Position numbers and translations under genes: made by a program
The notes under the pieces: generated by a model
Told to the model about the DNA's origin: nothing
Seen by the model: the letters and a program-made list of their open reading frames with translations, nothing else
Database searches by the model: none
NCBI GenBank assembly: GCA_965368585.1
Contig: CBDUNM010000004.1
Coordinates: 1-64,000, forward strand
Direction: 5' to 3'
Length of the DNA: 64,000 bases
From: JARRQB01 sp965368585
Lineage (GTDB): Bacteria; Pseudomonadota; Gammaproteobacteria; Chromatiales; Chromatiaceae
In this document: positions 53,038 to 62,600 of the stretch, one piece after another
Layout: each line of letters opens with the position of its first letter
Numbering within the stretch: position 1 is the stretch's first letter

Positions 53038-56000
53038 TCATGAGGCGCTCGGCTGACGGAATCGGATGATCTCGGCATCGCAATCGTCGGCGACCCGCGC
53101 CGCTTTCTGGATCAACTCCGGGGTGAGCTCGATTCTGTCGAAAATTCCGGGAATCACGCGGCTCACCTCTTTCGGCTCGCCGTCGACCATTATCTTGGTC
53201 TTCTCGAACAGCTCGCTCAAGTCCTGATAGCAGGTCTTGCAGTTGGTGCATCTGGACATGTCGTTGGCGGTGATCTCCACCAACGGTCCATCGCCGCCGG
53301 TCTGCGCGCCGGCTCGCGGCGGTGCAGGTTCCTTTACGCTGGTCGTGATCTCGTCGACGGATAACGAGGTGCTCGCGGCCGACGGTGACGGCGCCCCCGA
53401 GGACGAGGCAATCTCGGCCATGCCCCTCGCAATGGCGTCGATCGAACTCTCGCGTGCCGCATTCGACTGCCGGTATTTCTCTTGCCACTGCTCCAACTCC
53501 TTGCGATGGTTCGCGTGCAGGCGATCGACGTGCAGGCCGCCGAGGTACTCCAGCATGCGCCAGTTTCTGCGGCGCTCTTCGGTCAGCTCGATAATCGCCG
53601 TGGAAACGGCCATCTTGACCAACCGATGGTCGTCGTCGGTCGACCAGACGAACGGCGTCTTGCCATGGCGCTTTGCCGGCAGCAAATCGATGTATTCGTG
53701 CACCGGTACCGTATCGTCGTCTGCCCGGGCAAGGTGAAAATGCTTTTTAAAGCGGCCCTCGTGGAGCGCAAAATCGGCTGGGGTGAACGGCACTTCCATC
53801 AGCTGCGCTTGACCGTCGCCATCGAGATATTCCAGCGTGGTGGTCGTCCAGTCCTTGCCGATATCCGGGTTACCGTCCAGGACGAAGCGTTCGGCCAGGG
53901 TGTCGCCCCGGCGCGGGTCATGCACGAACACCGGGCTCATGCGGCTCTCCACGGCCAGCCCGGCGCGGTGGCTGCCGGCGTCGTCGGCGATGCCGTGCTC
54001 CGACATACAGGCCGTATAGGTATCGAGCACCGCCGGGGACTCGTGGTAGTTGAGAAACTCCATGACGTTTTTCATGAAGTGGCTCTGCAGAGCGGCGTTG
54101 GTCTGGACGACCAGCACCTTGGGATGGAAGGCGGCGATCAGGCCCAGTTCTTTGCGATCCTCATGCTTGCCGATGTGGGCGACGCCGAACCGCGTCAGGT
54201 CGGAATCCTGGGAGGTGAAGCTGGCGGTCGATGCCTGCCCGCCGGTGTTGGAATAGGCCCCGGTGTTCAGCACTACCACCTTGATCGGTGTACTCGTAAC
54301 CAACAGACGCGACAAGGCACCGAACCCGATATCGTACATGGCGCCGTCACCACCCATGCTGATGACGCCCGGCAACAGCCCCAGTTCCTCGGCGGAAAAC
54401 TGCTCCCAGTTGAAAGTCCGGAAAAAGCGATCGTGGATCTCCGGGTTGTACTGATCCTCTAAATCCAGTTTGGCCGTGCGCAGGGCACGAAAGTCTTCGA
54501 CGGCCGTGGCGCTCAAACCCTCAAAGATGCCCTTGGCCAAGGGCACCGCGTCCTGAAACAGACTGTTCACCCAGGGGTCCGTGTAGGGGTTGAACGGAAA
54601 GGTCGAGGCATACACGCTGCTGCAGCCGGTGGCGTTGGCGATCGCGGCGCGGGCGGGGCCATTGCCGGTCGGACCGCTCTCCAGATGATAGAGGCGCGTC
54701 TCCAGCGCGCGGATGGTCTGACCCATGCGCTCCAACCGCCCCGGGTCCTGCTCGTCGATCTGCACCTGGTCCAGCTTGGCACCGAGACCGTCGATGAGTT
54801 CCTCCAGTTGCTGGATCTGGTCCTTGCGCTTGCGCTCGTGGATGGCCCGATTGGTGGCCATCAGCATACGTATTGCCGTCACCTCGCCGCAACCACGGCA
54901 GGCACCGTGACCGCCCGTCATGGCGTAGTAGTTGTCGCGATCCAGCACCAGGCGTTTGGCGTCGCCACCGGGTTGGATCGCGTTCTGCCAGAAGCGCGCC
55001 GGCGTGTTCTGGGTTTTGCTCAGAAACTCGAACTCCCGCTGCAGCGATTCGAGCACCTCGGAGGTCTGGCGTTGGGCAGTGAGCGCACCGGGACCGCAGA
55101 CGTCGACGCATTCGAGGCAGCCGCTGCACTTCCACGGGTCGACGTTTACCGAATACAGCCCGCCGCTGCCGGGTACCGCTTTTTCCATCGCGTCGAAGAA
55201 CGGCCGGGTCTTGACCACCGGCAGAACGGCGAGCGCCTCGACCATCTTCGCGAAGCCGCGTTTGAGGGTGATCTCGCTGATATCCAGCCCGTCCACCGCC
55301 TTGCTGGCGATTTCGTGGAAGGGCTTGGGGTCCTTACTCGGCAGCTTCCGATAGGCGTCGCGGATCGCCTTGGCAAGATCGAACACGTGACCCGTAAGCG
55401 AACCCATCTGCTGCTCGGTCACATTCAGACTGCGAATGGCAGTCAGCAGGAGGTCGTGGATCTCGTGCACCGTGTTCGGTATGGCGGCATCCGGGCAGAC
55501 GAAGGCGCATTCCATGCAACCGGTGCACAGGTGGGGGGTGTACTTCGGCACGTCCAGACGGAACAAGCCTTTGTCCTTCCAGGCGGCGCTCGCAATCGGC
55601 ATGAACAGGCCGGCGCCCGGAATGACCGGGTCCTCGCCGATGGTGCCGTCCTTGCAGCGGTTGGCCATGACCTGGTCGTAGAACTTCTTGTCGAAAAACG
55701 CGGCACTGCCCTCGCTGTCCGAGGCCTTGACCATGGAGGCCGATACCGCGATACCGGGCCCTGCTTTGACCGGTGCCAGTTGATCCGACTCGCGGAAGAC
55801 CGGGTCGCCGTAGTCTACCTCGAGCATCGCCTCAAGCCCTTCCTCTATTACCGCCATGTTGCTTGCCACGACGTTTTCGCCCTTGGAGCCGAACTTCTTC
55901 GTCACCTGCTGCCGGATCTTGTCCAAGATCGTCTGTTCGGATGCGTCGACGTATACTCGGCGTATAAACCCGCATACGGCGCCGATGAATGCGATACCCA

Positions 56001-58161
56001 TCATCCGGATTTCGAGGTCGGGCGCAGGGGCGTGCTTCTTGGCAACGCCGAATGCATCCACGATGTAGAGATGGATGTTTTTCTCCCGTATCGTCTTGCG
56101 GGCGAAGGCGGGCAGCTCCTTCCACACCTCCAGTGGGGTGTGATGCGATTGCAAAATAAAGGTGCCGTCCTCGGCCAGACCGCGCAGCGGATTGGTATGA
56201 CTGAAGACCTTGTGATCGGGCGAAACGACGACCTCGACATCTTCGAGCTCCGCGTTCGTAATCTTGATCGGTTCAGGACTCAGTGAAATATAGAAGTTGG
56301 TGGGTGCGCCGCTCTTCTCCGAGCCGTACTTGGGGGCGGACTTCGAATGCAATCCCAACACCCCCGCGAGGATGTCCGTCAGCAGCTTGCCGGTGGCGAT
56401 GGTGCCATAGCCGCCCACCGAGTGAAAACGCACCCGGAAGGCTCCCGGCGGGAGCAGGCAGGGGTTTTCTTCGGTCTCCAGCGCCATGAACTCGGTTTCC
56501 GGATAGGCAGCCCTCAACCTGACCTGCAGTTCGGCGTTCGCCGCGTCGGGCTTGTCCGAGAAAAACTGCGAGCCCAGGTAGAAAAAGGGTACGCTGAGCG
56601 CGCTTTCCATGTTCTTGAACGCTGCAATGAGGTGGCGGGGCTGCAGATCGTGCGCCCCCAGCCCGAAGATACCCGTACTCACTTTCGGCAGTTCGGTGAT
56701 GGCCGGAATACCCTGGTGGCGAATCAGGCCGCCGTTCTCGAGCGCTTTGAACAGCGCCTTCATCACCCGATCGGTGAGCGCCGTCTGGTCCGAGCGTTCG
56801 AGTACCGTGACGGCCCGCTTTCCGGCGAGCGCCGCGATCAACTCGCCTTCCGGGAAGGGCTGCAGTAGCTTGATCGAGACCACACCGACCTTTTTGCCCA
56901 GTCTGCGCAGGTGGGCGGCCACCGCCTCAGCGTCGTCGGTCACGGATCCCAGTCCGATGATGACGTGCTCGGCGTCCTCGGCCCGATAGGTTTGTACCGG
57001 CGCATAAAAACGGCCGGTCAGCGCGCCGTATTCCGCCATCGCCTGCTTGACGAAATCGGGCACGTCCCTGACGAAGTGGGTGAAGTGGTCGACGGAACCC
57101 GCCTGGAAATCAGGCTGATTCTGCACACCACCGGTCAGTCCCGGGTTCTGTATGTCGACCAGCGCGGGGACCAGTTGCCGGGTGCCCTTCTCGAACGCAT
57201 TGAGCCACTGCCGTTGCCATTGACCACGCAGTTCTTCTGGAATCAGGGCGAGCGTCTCTCCGAGCAGCGTGCCCGTGTTATCTGCCTCGATCTCGCTGTT
57301 GCGTTCGTCCAGGAACGCGCGCAGCCCGGCGAGTTCGCTCGGCGCGATGTCGCCCGCGTGGCGTTTCAGATACTGATGGAGCTGGTGGACGCGGCCCTTG
57401 GCCCCGAAGAGTATCTCCTGCGCCACCGTCGGCGCCTTGATTCTGCCGGCCGGATCGCCCAGAAACTCCTTGAGCAGTTCTGGCTCCGGCATGCGGGCCT
57501 CGCTCTGCATATGGCTGGTTGCAAAGCCGTCGATCGCGTTGGCAACGGGAACCAGGGACCGGGCACTTACTTTGTAGGCGATGGCGGCCAGATCGGCCGC
57601 TTCCTGCGGATTACTGCCGAACAGAATCGTATAGCCCGCCGGCAACAGGGCATAGACGTCGTCGTGCCCCGCCATCACATTCAGGGAGTGTCTGGATACG
57701 ACGCGCGCGGCGACCTGCAGCACGAACCCGCCGACCTTTTTTCCCACAGTCGCGTAGTGGGATTCCAGGCCATAGAGTATTCCCTGGCTGGACGAGGCGT
57801 TCGAGATGTACTTGCCGCCAGTCAACGCAGCGCCCATCGCGCCGCTCTGAGCCGAATGTTCTCCCTCAGGTTCGAAGAAAAACGGGTGCTTGTCCCAGAC
57901 ATTACAGCCACCCTTGGCGCGATACGCCTCGAACAGCTCCGAAATCTCGGTGGACGGCGTGATCGGGTATCCAATCACACCGCCGCAGACATGTCCCATC
58001 ACATGTGCAATGGCGCCGTTGCCGTGGATGACCGTTGCAATTCCCGGGTATTTATAGCTCTTGGTTGGTTCCCGGACGGTACCGGTGCCCGCTGCGGTTC
58101 CGATTTCGGGACTGGATTCAGCCCGCTCCTTCAGCGCGACCTTGGCCTCGGCTTGTTGCAT
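53038..58161 (-). CDS. Pyruvate:ferredoxin oxidoreductase, single-chain, extended
   Basis: A 1707-residue 2-oxoacid:ferredoxin oxidoreductase, about 500 residues longer than the usual NifJ. Order: alpha domain (GNGAIAHVMGHVCGGVIGYP, PEGEHSAQSGAMGAAL, SSSQGILYGLESHY), an inserted helical stretch about 240-345, domain II, gamma domain from about 585 (VRFHSVGGYGTIATGKLLTD), a 2[4Fe-4S] part (CTGCMECAFVCPDAA, CSGCLECVDVCGPGAL), and the TPP-binding beta domain (GACRGCGEVTAIRML, MGGDGAMYDIGFGAL, NTGAYSNTGGQAS). A C-terminal extension after a low-complexity linker has SRCTNCKTCYQDL, an extra Fe-S motif. It should interconvert pyruvate and acetyl-CoA plus CO2. Ribosome-binding site AGGAGGAGG precedes the ATG. 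Confidence 0.92.
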   Translation of the reverse strand: MQQAEAKVALKERAESSPEIGTAAGTGTVREPTKSYKYPGIATVIHGNGAIAHVMGHVCGGVIGYPITPSTEISELFEAYRAKGGCNVWDKHPFFFEPEGEHSAQSGAMGAALTGGKYISNASSSQGILYGLESHYATVGKKVGGFVLQVAARVVSRHSLNVMAGHDDVYALLPAGYTILFGSNPQEAADLAAIAYKVSARSLVPVANAIDGFATSHMQSEARMPEPELLKEFLGDPAGRIKAPTVAQEILFGAKGRVHQLHQYLKRHAGDIAPSELAGLRAFLDERNSEIEADNTGTLLGETLALIPEELRGQWQRQWLNAFEKGTRQLVPALVDIQNPGLTGGVQNQPDFQAGSVDHFTHFVRDVPDFVKQAMAEYGALTGRFYAPVQTYRAEDAEHVIIGLGSVTDDAEAVAAHLRRLGKKVGVVSIKLLQPFPEGELIAALAGKRAVTVLERSDQTALTDRVMKALFKALENGGLIRHQGIPAITELPKVSTGIFGLGAHDLQPRHLIAAFKNMESALSVPFFYLGSQFFSDKPDAANAELQVRLRAAYPETEFMALETEENPCLLPPGAFRVRFHSVGGYGTIATGKLLTDILAGVLGLHSKSAPKYGSEKSGAPTNFYISLSPEPIKITNAELEDVEVVVSPDHKVFSHTNPLRGLAEDGTFILQSHHTPLEVWKELPAFARKTIREKNIHLYIVDAFGVAKKHAPAPDLEIRMMGIAFIGAVCGFIRRVYVDASEQTILDKIRQQVTKKFGSKGENVVASNMAVIEEGLEAMLEVDYGDPVFRESDQLAPVKAGPGIAVSASMVKASDSEGSAAFFDKKFYDQVMANRCKDGTIGEDPVIPGAGLFMPIASAAWKDKGLFRLDVPKYTPHLCTGCMECAFVCPDAAIPNTVHEIHDLLLTAIRSLNVTEQQMGSLTGHVFDLAKAIRDAYRKLPSKDPKPFHEIASKAVDGLDISEITLKRGFAKMVEALAVLPVVKTRPFFDAMEKAVPGSGGLYSVNVDPWKCSGCLECVDVCGPGALTAQRQTSEVLESLQREFEFLSKTQNTPARFWQNAIQPGGDAKRLVLDRDNYYAMTGGHGACRGCGEVTAIRMLMATNRAIHERKRKDQIQQLEELIDGLGAKLDQVQIDEQDPGRLERMGQTIRALETRLYHLESGPTGNGPARAAIANATGCSSVYASTFPFNPYTDPWVNSLFQDAVPLAKGIFEGLSATAVEDFRALRTAKLDLEDQYNPEIHDRFFRTFNWEQFSAEELGLLPGVISMGGDGAMYDIGFGALSRLLVTSTPIKVVVLNTGAYSNTGGQASTASFTSQDSDLTRFGVAHIGKHEDRKELGLIAAFHPKVLVVQTNAALQSHFMKNVMEFLNYHESPAVLDTYTACMSEHGIADDAGSHRAGLAVESRMSPVFVHDPRRGDTLAERFVLDGNPDIGKDWTTTTLEYLDGDGQAQLMEVPFTPADFALHEGRFKKHFHLARADDDTVPVHEYIDLLPAKRHGKTPFVWSTDDDHRLVKMAVSTAIIELTEERRRNWRMLEYLGGLHVDRLHANHRKELEQWQEKYRQSNAARESSIDAIARGMAEIASSSGAPSPSAASTSLSVDEITTSVKEPAPPRAGAQTGGDGPLVEITANDMSRCTNCKTCYQDLSELFEKTKIMVDGEPKEVSRVIPGIFDRIELTPELIQKAARVADDCDAEIIRFRQPSAS

Positions 58162-58588
58162 TACTTCCTCCTCCTGCTGCCCAGCGGCAGCGTTTGTGCC
58201 TCACTTCGGCGGGATCGCACAAAGGCACCTTAGAACGGTTCTATGGAAACTGGGCGACGCGTCTTCCACTTGCTTTAGTCAAACCCACCAAGCGCGGTAT
58301 CCACGGTCGCCTTGGGGCAACAAGTAATACTAGCAGTCAGTCGCGATCGTAAACGCCGAAGCCCGCAATCATTTCCCGGCCATTGATAACATTTTGCTTA
58401 CGGTCAAATTCTTTTCCCTTTTTGTCGTTTTGAAAAACGACACAGGCCCAGATCGCACCCAGCGCAGTGACCGATAATTGACCGCGACGCCTGTTTCATC
58501 GGGTATTTACTAATGGTTTGATGCACTGCACAATAGCGGCACGTCCGTGCCACACCGTTCAACCCCACCTGAATTACGGAATCCGCCA
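58162..58588. other. Divergent promoter region of PFOR and aldolase genes
   Basis: About 430 bp between the PFOR start (minus) and the aldolase start (plus), no gene seen. It must hold two promoters. I searched for an FNR-type box as at 8885 and found none. Confidence 0.5.
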
Positions 58589-59542
58589 ATGTACCGCAAA
58601 GAGCTCAAGGTCCTCGATTGCACAGTCCGCGACGGCGGTCTGATCAACAACTACCAGTTCTCCAAGGACTTTGTGAAAGCGGTCTACCGGGCAACCTGCG
58701 ATGCCGCCGTGGATATCGTTGAACTGGGCAAAAGACTCGAAGTCAGCGACGAATACACCCGGGACAAATACGGCCCGTGGAACTTTTGCAGCGACGACGA
58801 TCTACAAGAGATCATCGATTCGTACGACTCCGCATACCGGCCGCTCATCGCCGTCATGTACGACGTGGGCCGGGTAGATGTCCGCAAGCTCCAACCCCGC
58901 GACCAGGGCCCTATCGACATGGTCCGTACCGCCTGCTACGTGCACCAGATCGATAAGGGCATCGACCTGATCAAACGTTGCAAGGACCTGGGTTACGCAA
59001 CCACCATCAACGTGATGGCCGCCTCGGCCGCCATCGAAACCGAACTGATCGAAGGCCTGGAAGAGATCAATAAGGCCGACGAGGTGGATTACCTCTACCT
59101 GGTCGACAGCTATGGCGCGTTCTACTCGGAGCAGGTGACCTACTATCTGGACATGTACAAGAAGTACGCGCCGGACAAGGAACTCGGCTTCCATGCCCAC
59201 AACAACCAGCAGCTCGCCTTCTCCAACACCCAGCAGGCCATCATCGACGGCGTGAACCTGCTTGACGCCACCATCAACGGAATCGGCCGCGGCGCCGGCA
59301 ATTGCAATCTGGAACTGTTGCTGAATTTTCTAAAAAACCCGAAATTCGACGTCCGACCCGTATACAAGGTGATCCAGGAACAGTTCGTGCCCCTGCGAAA
59401 AGAAATCGAATGGGGCTTCAACGACATCTACGGGGTCAGCGGCCATTTGAACCAACATCCCCGTGACGCCATGGAATTCCGCGCCGACCAGGACAACAAA
59501 GACCACTGCTACGACTTCTACGTCAAATCGATCGAAGCCTGA
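58589..59542 (+). CDS. DRE-TIM metallolyase (HMGL-like aldolase)
   Basis: A 317-residue aldolase of the HMGL/DmpG type. The metal-binding start is LKVLDCTVRDGGLINNYQFS, in which RDGG replaces the usual RDG; the metal-binding His pair appears in LGFHAHNNQQLAFSN, and DATINGIGRGAGNCNLELL is the terminal hallmark of 4-hydroxy-2-oxovalerate aldolase-like proteins. Similar genes are found next to nucleotide-sugar or unknown clusters. It starts at ATG 58589 (upstream codons are unlike the family). It is divergent from the PFOR-Nfn pair. If it releases pyruvate, PFOR could take it further, but that is inference. Confidence 0.85.
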   Translation: MYRKELKVLDCTVRDGGLINNYQFSKDFVKAVYRATCDAAVDIVELGKRLEVSDEYTRDKYGPWNFCSDDDLQEIIDSYDSAYRPLIAVMYDVGRVDVRKLQPRDQGPIDMVRTACYVHQIDKGIDLIKRCKDLGYATTINVMAASAAIETELIEGLEEINKADEVDYLYLVDSYGAFYSEQVTYYLDMYKKYAPDKELGFHAHNNQQLAFSNTQQAIIDGVNLLDATINGIGRGAGNCNLELLLNFLKNPKFDVRPVYKVIQEQFVPLRKEIEWGFNDIYGVSGHLNQHPRDAMEFRADQDNKDHCYDFYVKSIEA

Positions 59543-59624
59543 CGGGCACGGAAGCGAGAGCTTTTCCAACTCGCAGTGTAATGCTCCGCATTCCGCGCGT
59601 TTTAGTTATGACTCTCCAACGAAT

Positions 59625-59694
59625 CTAGCGGGCGGCTTGGTAAATTCGTTGACTCTCAGAGCCCCGTTGCCGAATTTACCAAGCCGCCCACTAG
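59625..59694. repeat. Near-perfect 24-bp palindrome, intact copy
   Basis: Arms 59625-59648 and 59671-59694 pair with one mismatch in 24 (CTAGCGGGCGGCTTGGTAAA and on to TTCG), around a 22-nt loop containing GACTCTCAGAGCCCC. A decayed copy is at 13435-13494, with the same loop. It lies 83 bp beyond the aldolase stop and could end its transcript, yet the conserved loop and CTAG ends point to a dispersed repeat. Confidence 0.8.
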
Positions 59695-59763
59695 GAAGTC
59701 GACCGTCTCTTTGATCGCCTCTTCAAGGTTGATATCGCGAAAAAAATGGCCTGCCGATGACCT

Positions 59764-59985
59764 TCAGCAGGGCCGATAGGCGGGCAACCCATTCGAAAGT
59801 CCCGTCGTCATCGGTGAAAGCAACACCAATGCGGCGAATGCGGCGTCGTGGCTCTCGACAGCCAGGCTCAACGCCCGGTTTGCCCCCAGTGAGTGTCCAC
59901 GCAATGTGATCGGGCTGGCCCCACGCGCCTTCAACCATTGCATCCAGACCTCGCCCTCACCGTATGCGTCGTCGAATAGATACCT
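59764..59985 (-). pseudogene. Fragment of an alpha/beta hydrolase
   Basis: On the minus strand one frame reads YLFDDAYGEGEVWMQWLKAR, then GASPITLRGHSLGANRALSL with the nucleophile elbow GHSLG, and LVLLSPMTTG, then stops at 59764. This is the middle of an alpha/beta hydrolase; the N-terminal part and the catalytic Asp/His region are missing. Upstream it joins, out of frame, the regulator wreck at 59986-60923. Confidence 0.65.
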
Positions 59986-60923
59986 GTGTGGCGTCGCACA
60001 GACGAGTGTCGCGATATCACAAAAAGACCCGCCGGTTCTGACAGATCGGTAATGAGGTCATCAGTCATTCCGTCACTGAAGTAGTCGTCGTTGGGGTCGA
60101 CGACAGGCTTGACCCCGGATCCGCCAACCATCTCATCGGACTCAAGACCCGCCCCGGGTAGCGGTTTCACCAACAGCCGATAGCCCGTTTTCGGAAGGGT
60201 TCTACTATCGCGTATTCGTGACTGTCGTCGCCGAAGGCTTTGCGAATTTCGTTGATCGTATTGGAAAGCGCATCGTCACCGACGATCACACCCGGCCAAA
60301 CGGCATGCGCCAACTCATTGCGCGAAACGGTTTCTCCCGCCCGCTCCGACAGATATGCGCGTACCTGCAACACCCTGGGTTCCAATCTTTATCTCCTGCC
60401 GCCCATCGGTCATGCGGTGCGCGCGGTAGTCGATCGTCCAGTCGGCGATGCGCAACTCGTGTGGCGACGAGCGGATTCCATCGGTTGCCACGATCGCCGG
60501 CTCGGCGTCCTGGGTGTCGCCGGGTTCGACGGTGATATCGGTATCGGCCCGGTTCCCATTCCCGTTCCACATCGTGCGATGCGCGACGGAGGCGATCAGG
60601 CAATAACCCCGTTTGGGAATCGCCGCGATAAAATGGGGTTGTTTCGGATTGTCCTTCAGTACCCTACGTAGCTTGACGATGGTGCTGGTAACCGCGTCAT
60701 AACTGACCAGGGCGCCGCGCCACACCTCAAGCTCCAGCTGTTCGCGTGTCACGACCTCGCCCTGGCGTTGCGCCAAATGGGCGAGAACGGCAATGACTCT
60801 GGGTTCGAGCCGGTGTGATTCATCCGCCCGGGTGATACGCCCTAGTTCCGGCTGCGCCCACCAGTCGCCGAGTCGAAACGCGCCGTGATTCTGGCCGTCC
60901 TCGCCCGCCGCAGGCCGCTTCAC
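59986..60923 (-). pseudogene. Double winged-helix regulator (CadC/TolB type), frameshifted
   Basis: The first frame (60923 down) holds one OmpR-like winged helix: RLEPRVIAVLAHLAQRQGEV, REQLELEVWRGALVSYDAVT, AAIPKRGYCLIASV. After a linker a second domain begins (HELRIADWTIDYRAHRMTDG) and, following a frame change near 60385, goes on as PRVLQVRAYLSERAGETVSR and NELAHAVWPGVIVGDDALSN. After another change near 60175 come LVKPLPGAG and DPNDDYFSDGMTDDLITDLS, the TolB-like start found in CadC- or adenylate-cyclase-type regulators. At least three frame changes mark it as dead. Two winged helices in tandem are unusual. Confidence 0.75.
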
Positions 60924-61141
60924 TGCTCGGTCACCGGCTCGTAACGCGCTGGCGCCGAAGCGGGGTGGAGATCACTACCCATTGATTTGCCTACAAAAAC
61001 TTCGTAGTCGTTTTTTCGTCCGCTTTCCGACGCCTTTCCATCGAGTCAACGGTGTGCCCGCACGCCTATAGGTTTGGCTATCGAGGTATCGAAAGTCACG
61101 TGAGCAAACGTCTTTCATTCAGTCAATAAGAGGGTACGGAT

Positions 61142-61462
61142 ATGCAACAGCTTCTTTCTCGTTTGATTCTCGCCGCGGCTTCGCTTGCGGCTAACGCCGT
61201 TGCCGCGGAATCCGACTACCGCGAATGGCAGCTGCAAAAGCTCCTTGAACCCACCGCACAGGACCGGGCCCTGGACGCAACCGGGCGCGTGTATATCTAT
61301 GACGGGTTGCGGGATACGGACATCGAGCACGCGATGGAAACGCAGTTCGGCCGAGTAGCCAATATGATGTTCGTGCGCACGGTCATCACGGACGTGGCGA
61401 ACGAGCCGCTGATGGACGAGGCGACGGGCGGCTACGCCGTTGAAGACGACGATTGCGACTGA
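61142..61462 (+). CDS. Small secreted protein of unknown function
   Basis: A 106-residue protein with a signal peptide (about 1-22: LLSRLILAAASLAANAVAAE). The mature part is helical and acidic: SDYREWQLQKLLEPTAQDRA, GRVYIYDGLRDTDIEHAMET, FGRVANMMFVRTVITD, ending YAVEDDDCD. The YIYDGL...D.DIE..M..QF.R...MMFVRTVITD segment is found in hypothetical gammaproteobacterial proteins; no function is known. It has a ribosome-binding site (AGAGGG) ahead of the ATG. Single gene, convergent with the hydrolase at 61516. Confidence 0.75.
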   Translation: MQQLLSRLILAAASLAANAVAAESDYREWQLQKLLEPTAQDRALDATGRVYIYDGLRDTDIEHAMETQFGRVANMMFVRTVITDVANEPLMDEATGGYAVEDDDCD

Positions 61463-61515
61463 GCGGAGGAAATATCGGCTGCGATTTACCCAAGTCGGCG
61501 AATCGCATGCCGGTG

Positions 61516-62364
61516 CTACATACCTTGCTCGAACAGCCAGTCTCGAATGGCGTTTGCGGCATCTTCCCAGTGGTGGTCGAGCATCATCGCGTGGCCGATT
61601 TCGGGGACGAACACCGCGTCAGTACCGAACGCGTTTGCCGTCGCGTGAACCGCCGACGCGGGAATCAGGCTGTCGAGCGCGGCGCCCATCACGAGCGCTT
61701 TATCAGACCCGGCATCTGAGTGACGGGCGCGTACCGGTAGCGCCATGGCCAGGATCGCCCAGGGCGATTCAACCCGAGCGCGCGACGCGTACCGCAGTAC
61801 CTTGTCGTCCGGAAGGTGCGGCGAAAACAGCGGCAGGCGGCCACCGTCCACCCCGTACAGCGTAAACACTGCGCGAGGACCGAACCATTGCATGACGTGC
61901 ATCTGGTGCAGCAGCAGCGGGTTGGTAAACGCCAACCAGGCGGTCGCCGGTAACAGCCCCTGGGGCGGCACCGACGCCATCAAAACGGCGGCTGGCGCGG
62001 ACTGCCGCGAAAGATACTCTTGCACCAGGTATCCACCCATGGAGTGACCGATGAGTACCGGTGGCTCGCCCAACGACGCAATCGAACTTTCGAGTATCTC
62101 AAGGTAGTCGCACAGCGACGCGTGCAGCGCGCGCGAACCGCCTCTGCGTACGTTGTTGCTGCCACGCAGATTGACGGCGCAGGCGCGATATCCGAGCGCG
62201 GCGAAATAGGGCAAAAAATTTTCGGCCCAACACCAACCTCCCACGTAAGCGCCGTGTACAAACAACAACGGCGGCGCGTCGCGTGGCGCAACCTTGGGTT
62301 CGTGAGTGATGTGTTTGGCCGTCACGAAGTCCTTCCAGGTGCTGGGTAGTGCAACGACCAACAT
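61516..62364 (-). CDS. Alpha/beta hydrolase
   Basis: A 282-residue alpha/beta-fold hydrolase. Visible: oxyanion strand PPLLFVHGAYVGGWCWAENF, nucleophile elbow VLIGHSMGGYLVQEYL, the catalytic Asp probably in LVMGAALDSLIPASAV and the final His in VPEIGHAMMLDHHWEDAANA. The HG-x-x-x-G-x-W and GHSMGG pattern points to esterase or lipase-like members; the substrate cannot be said. It stands alone. ATG at 62364; the 236 bp upstream, up to folE, show no gene. Confidence 0.9.
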   Translation of the reverse strand: MLVVALPSTWKDFVTAKHITHEPKVAPRDAPPLLFVHGAYVGGWCWAENFLPYFAALGYRACAVNLRGSNNVRRGGSRALHASLCDYLEILESSIASLGEPPVLIGHSMGGYLVQEYLSRQSAPAAVLMASVPPQGLLPATAWLAFTNPLLLHQMHVMQWFGPRAVFTLYGVDGGRLPLFSPHLPDDKVLRYASRARVESPWAILAMALPVRARHSDAGSDKALVMGAALDSLIPASAVHATANAFGTDAVFVPEIGHAMMLDHHWEDAANAIRDWLFEQGM

Positions 62365-62600
62365 CGTCGATCGAGCAGCGTTTTTGGTTTTGTCTATACC
62401 TGCTTAGCCGAGCAGTGCGGCTGCAACTGTGGCTCAAGTATCAGGGGTATTCGCGCAAAAGCCAAGACCTCGACCGGTTTCTGAAGCGGATGCCTTAGCT
62501 CAGATCAAGCGCGTCGTCCTGGGGCAATATACGATCGGTCGCATATCCTGGCTGACGAATATTCGCGCACGGTCTGGCCTGAGCGGAGTCGCCGCTTGGT

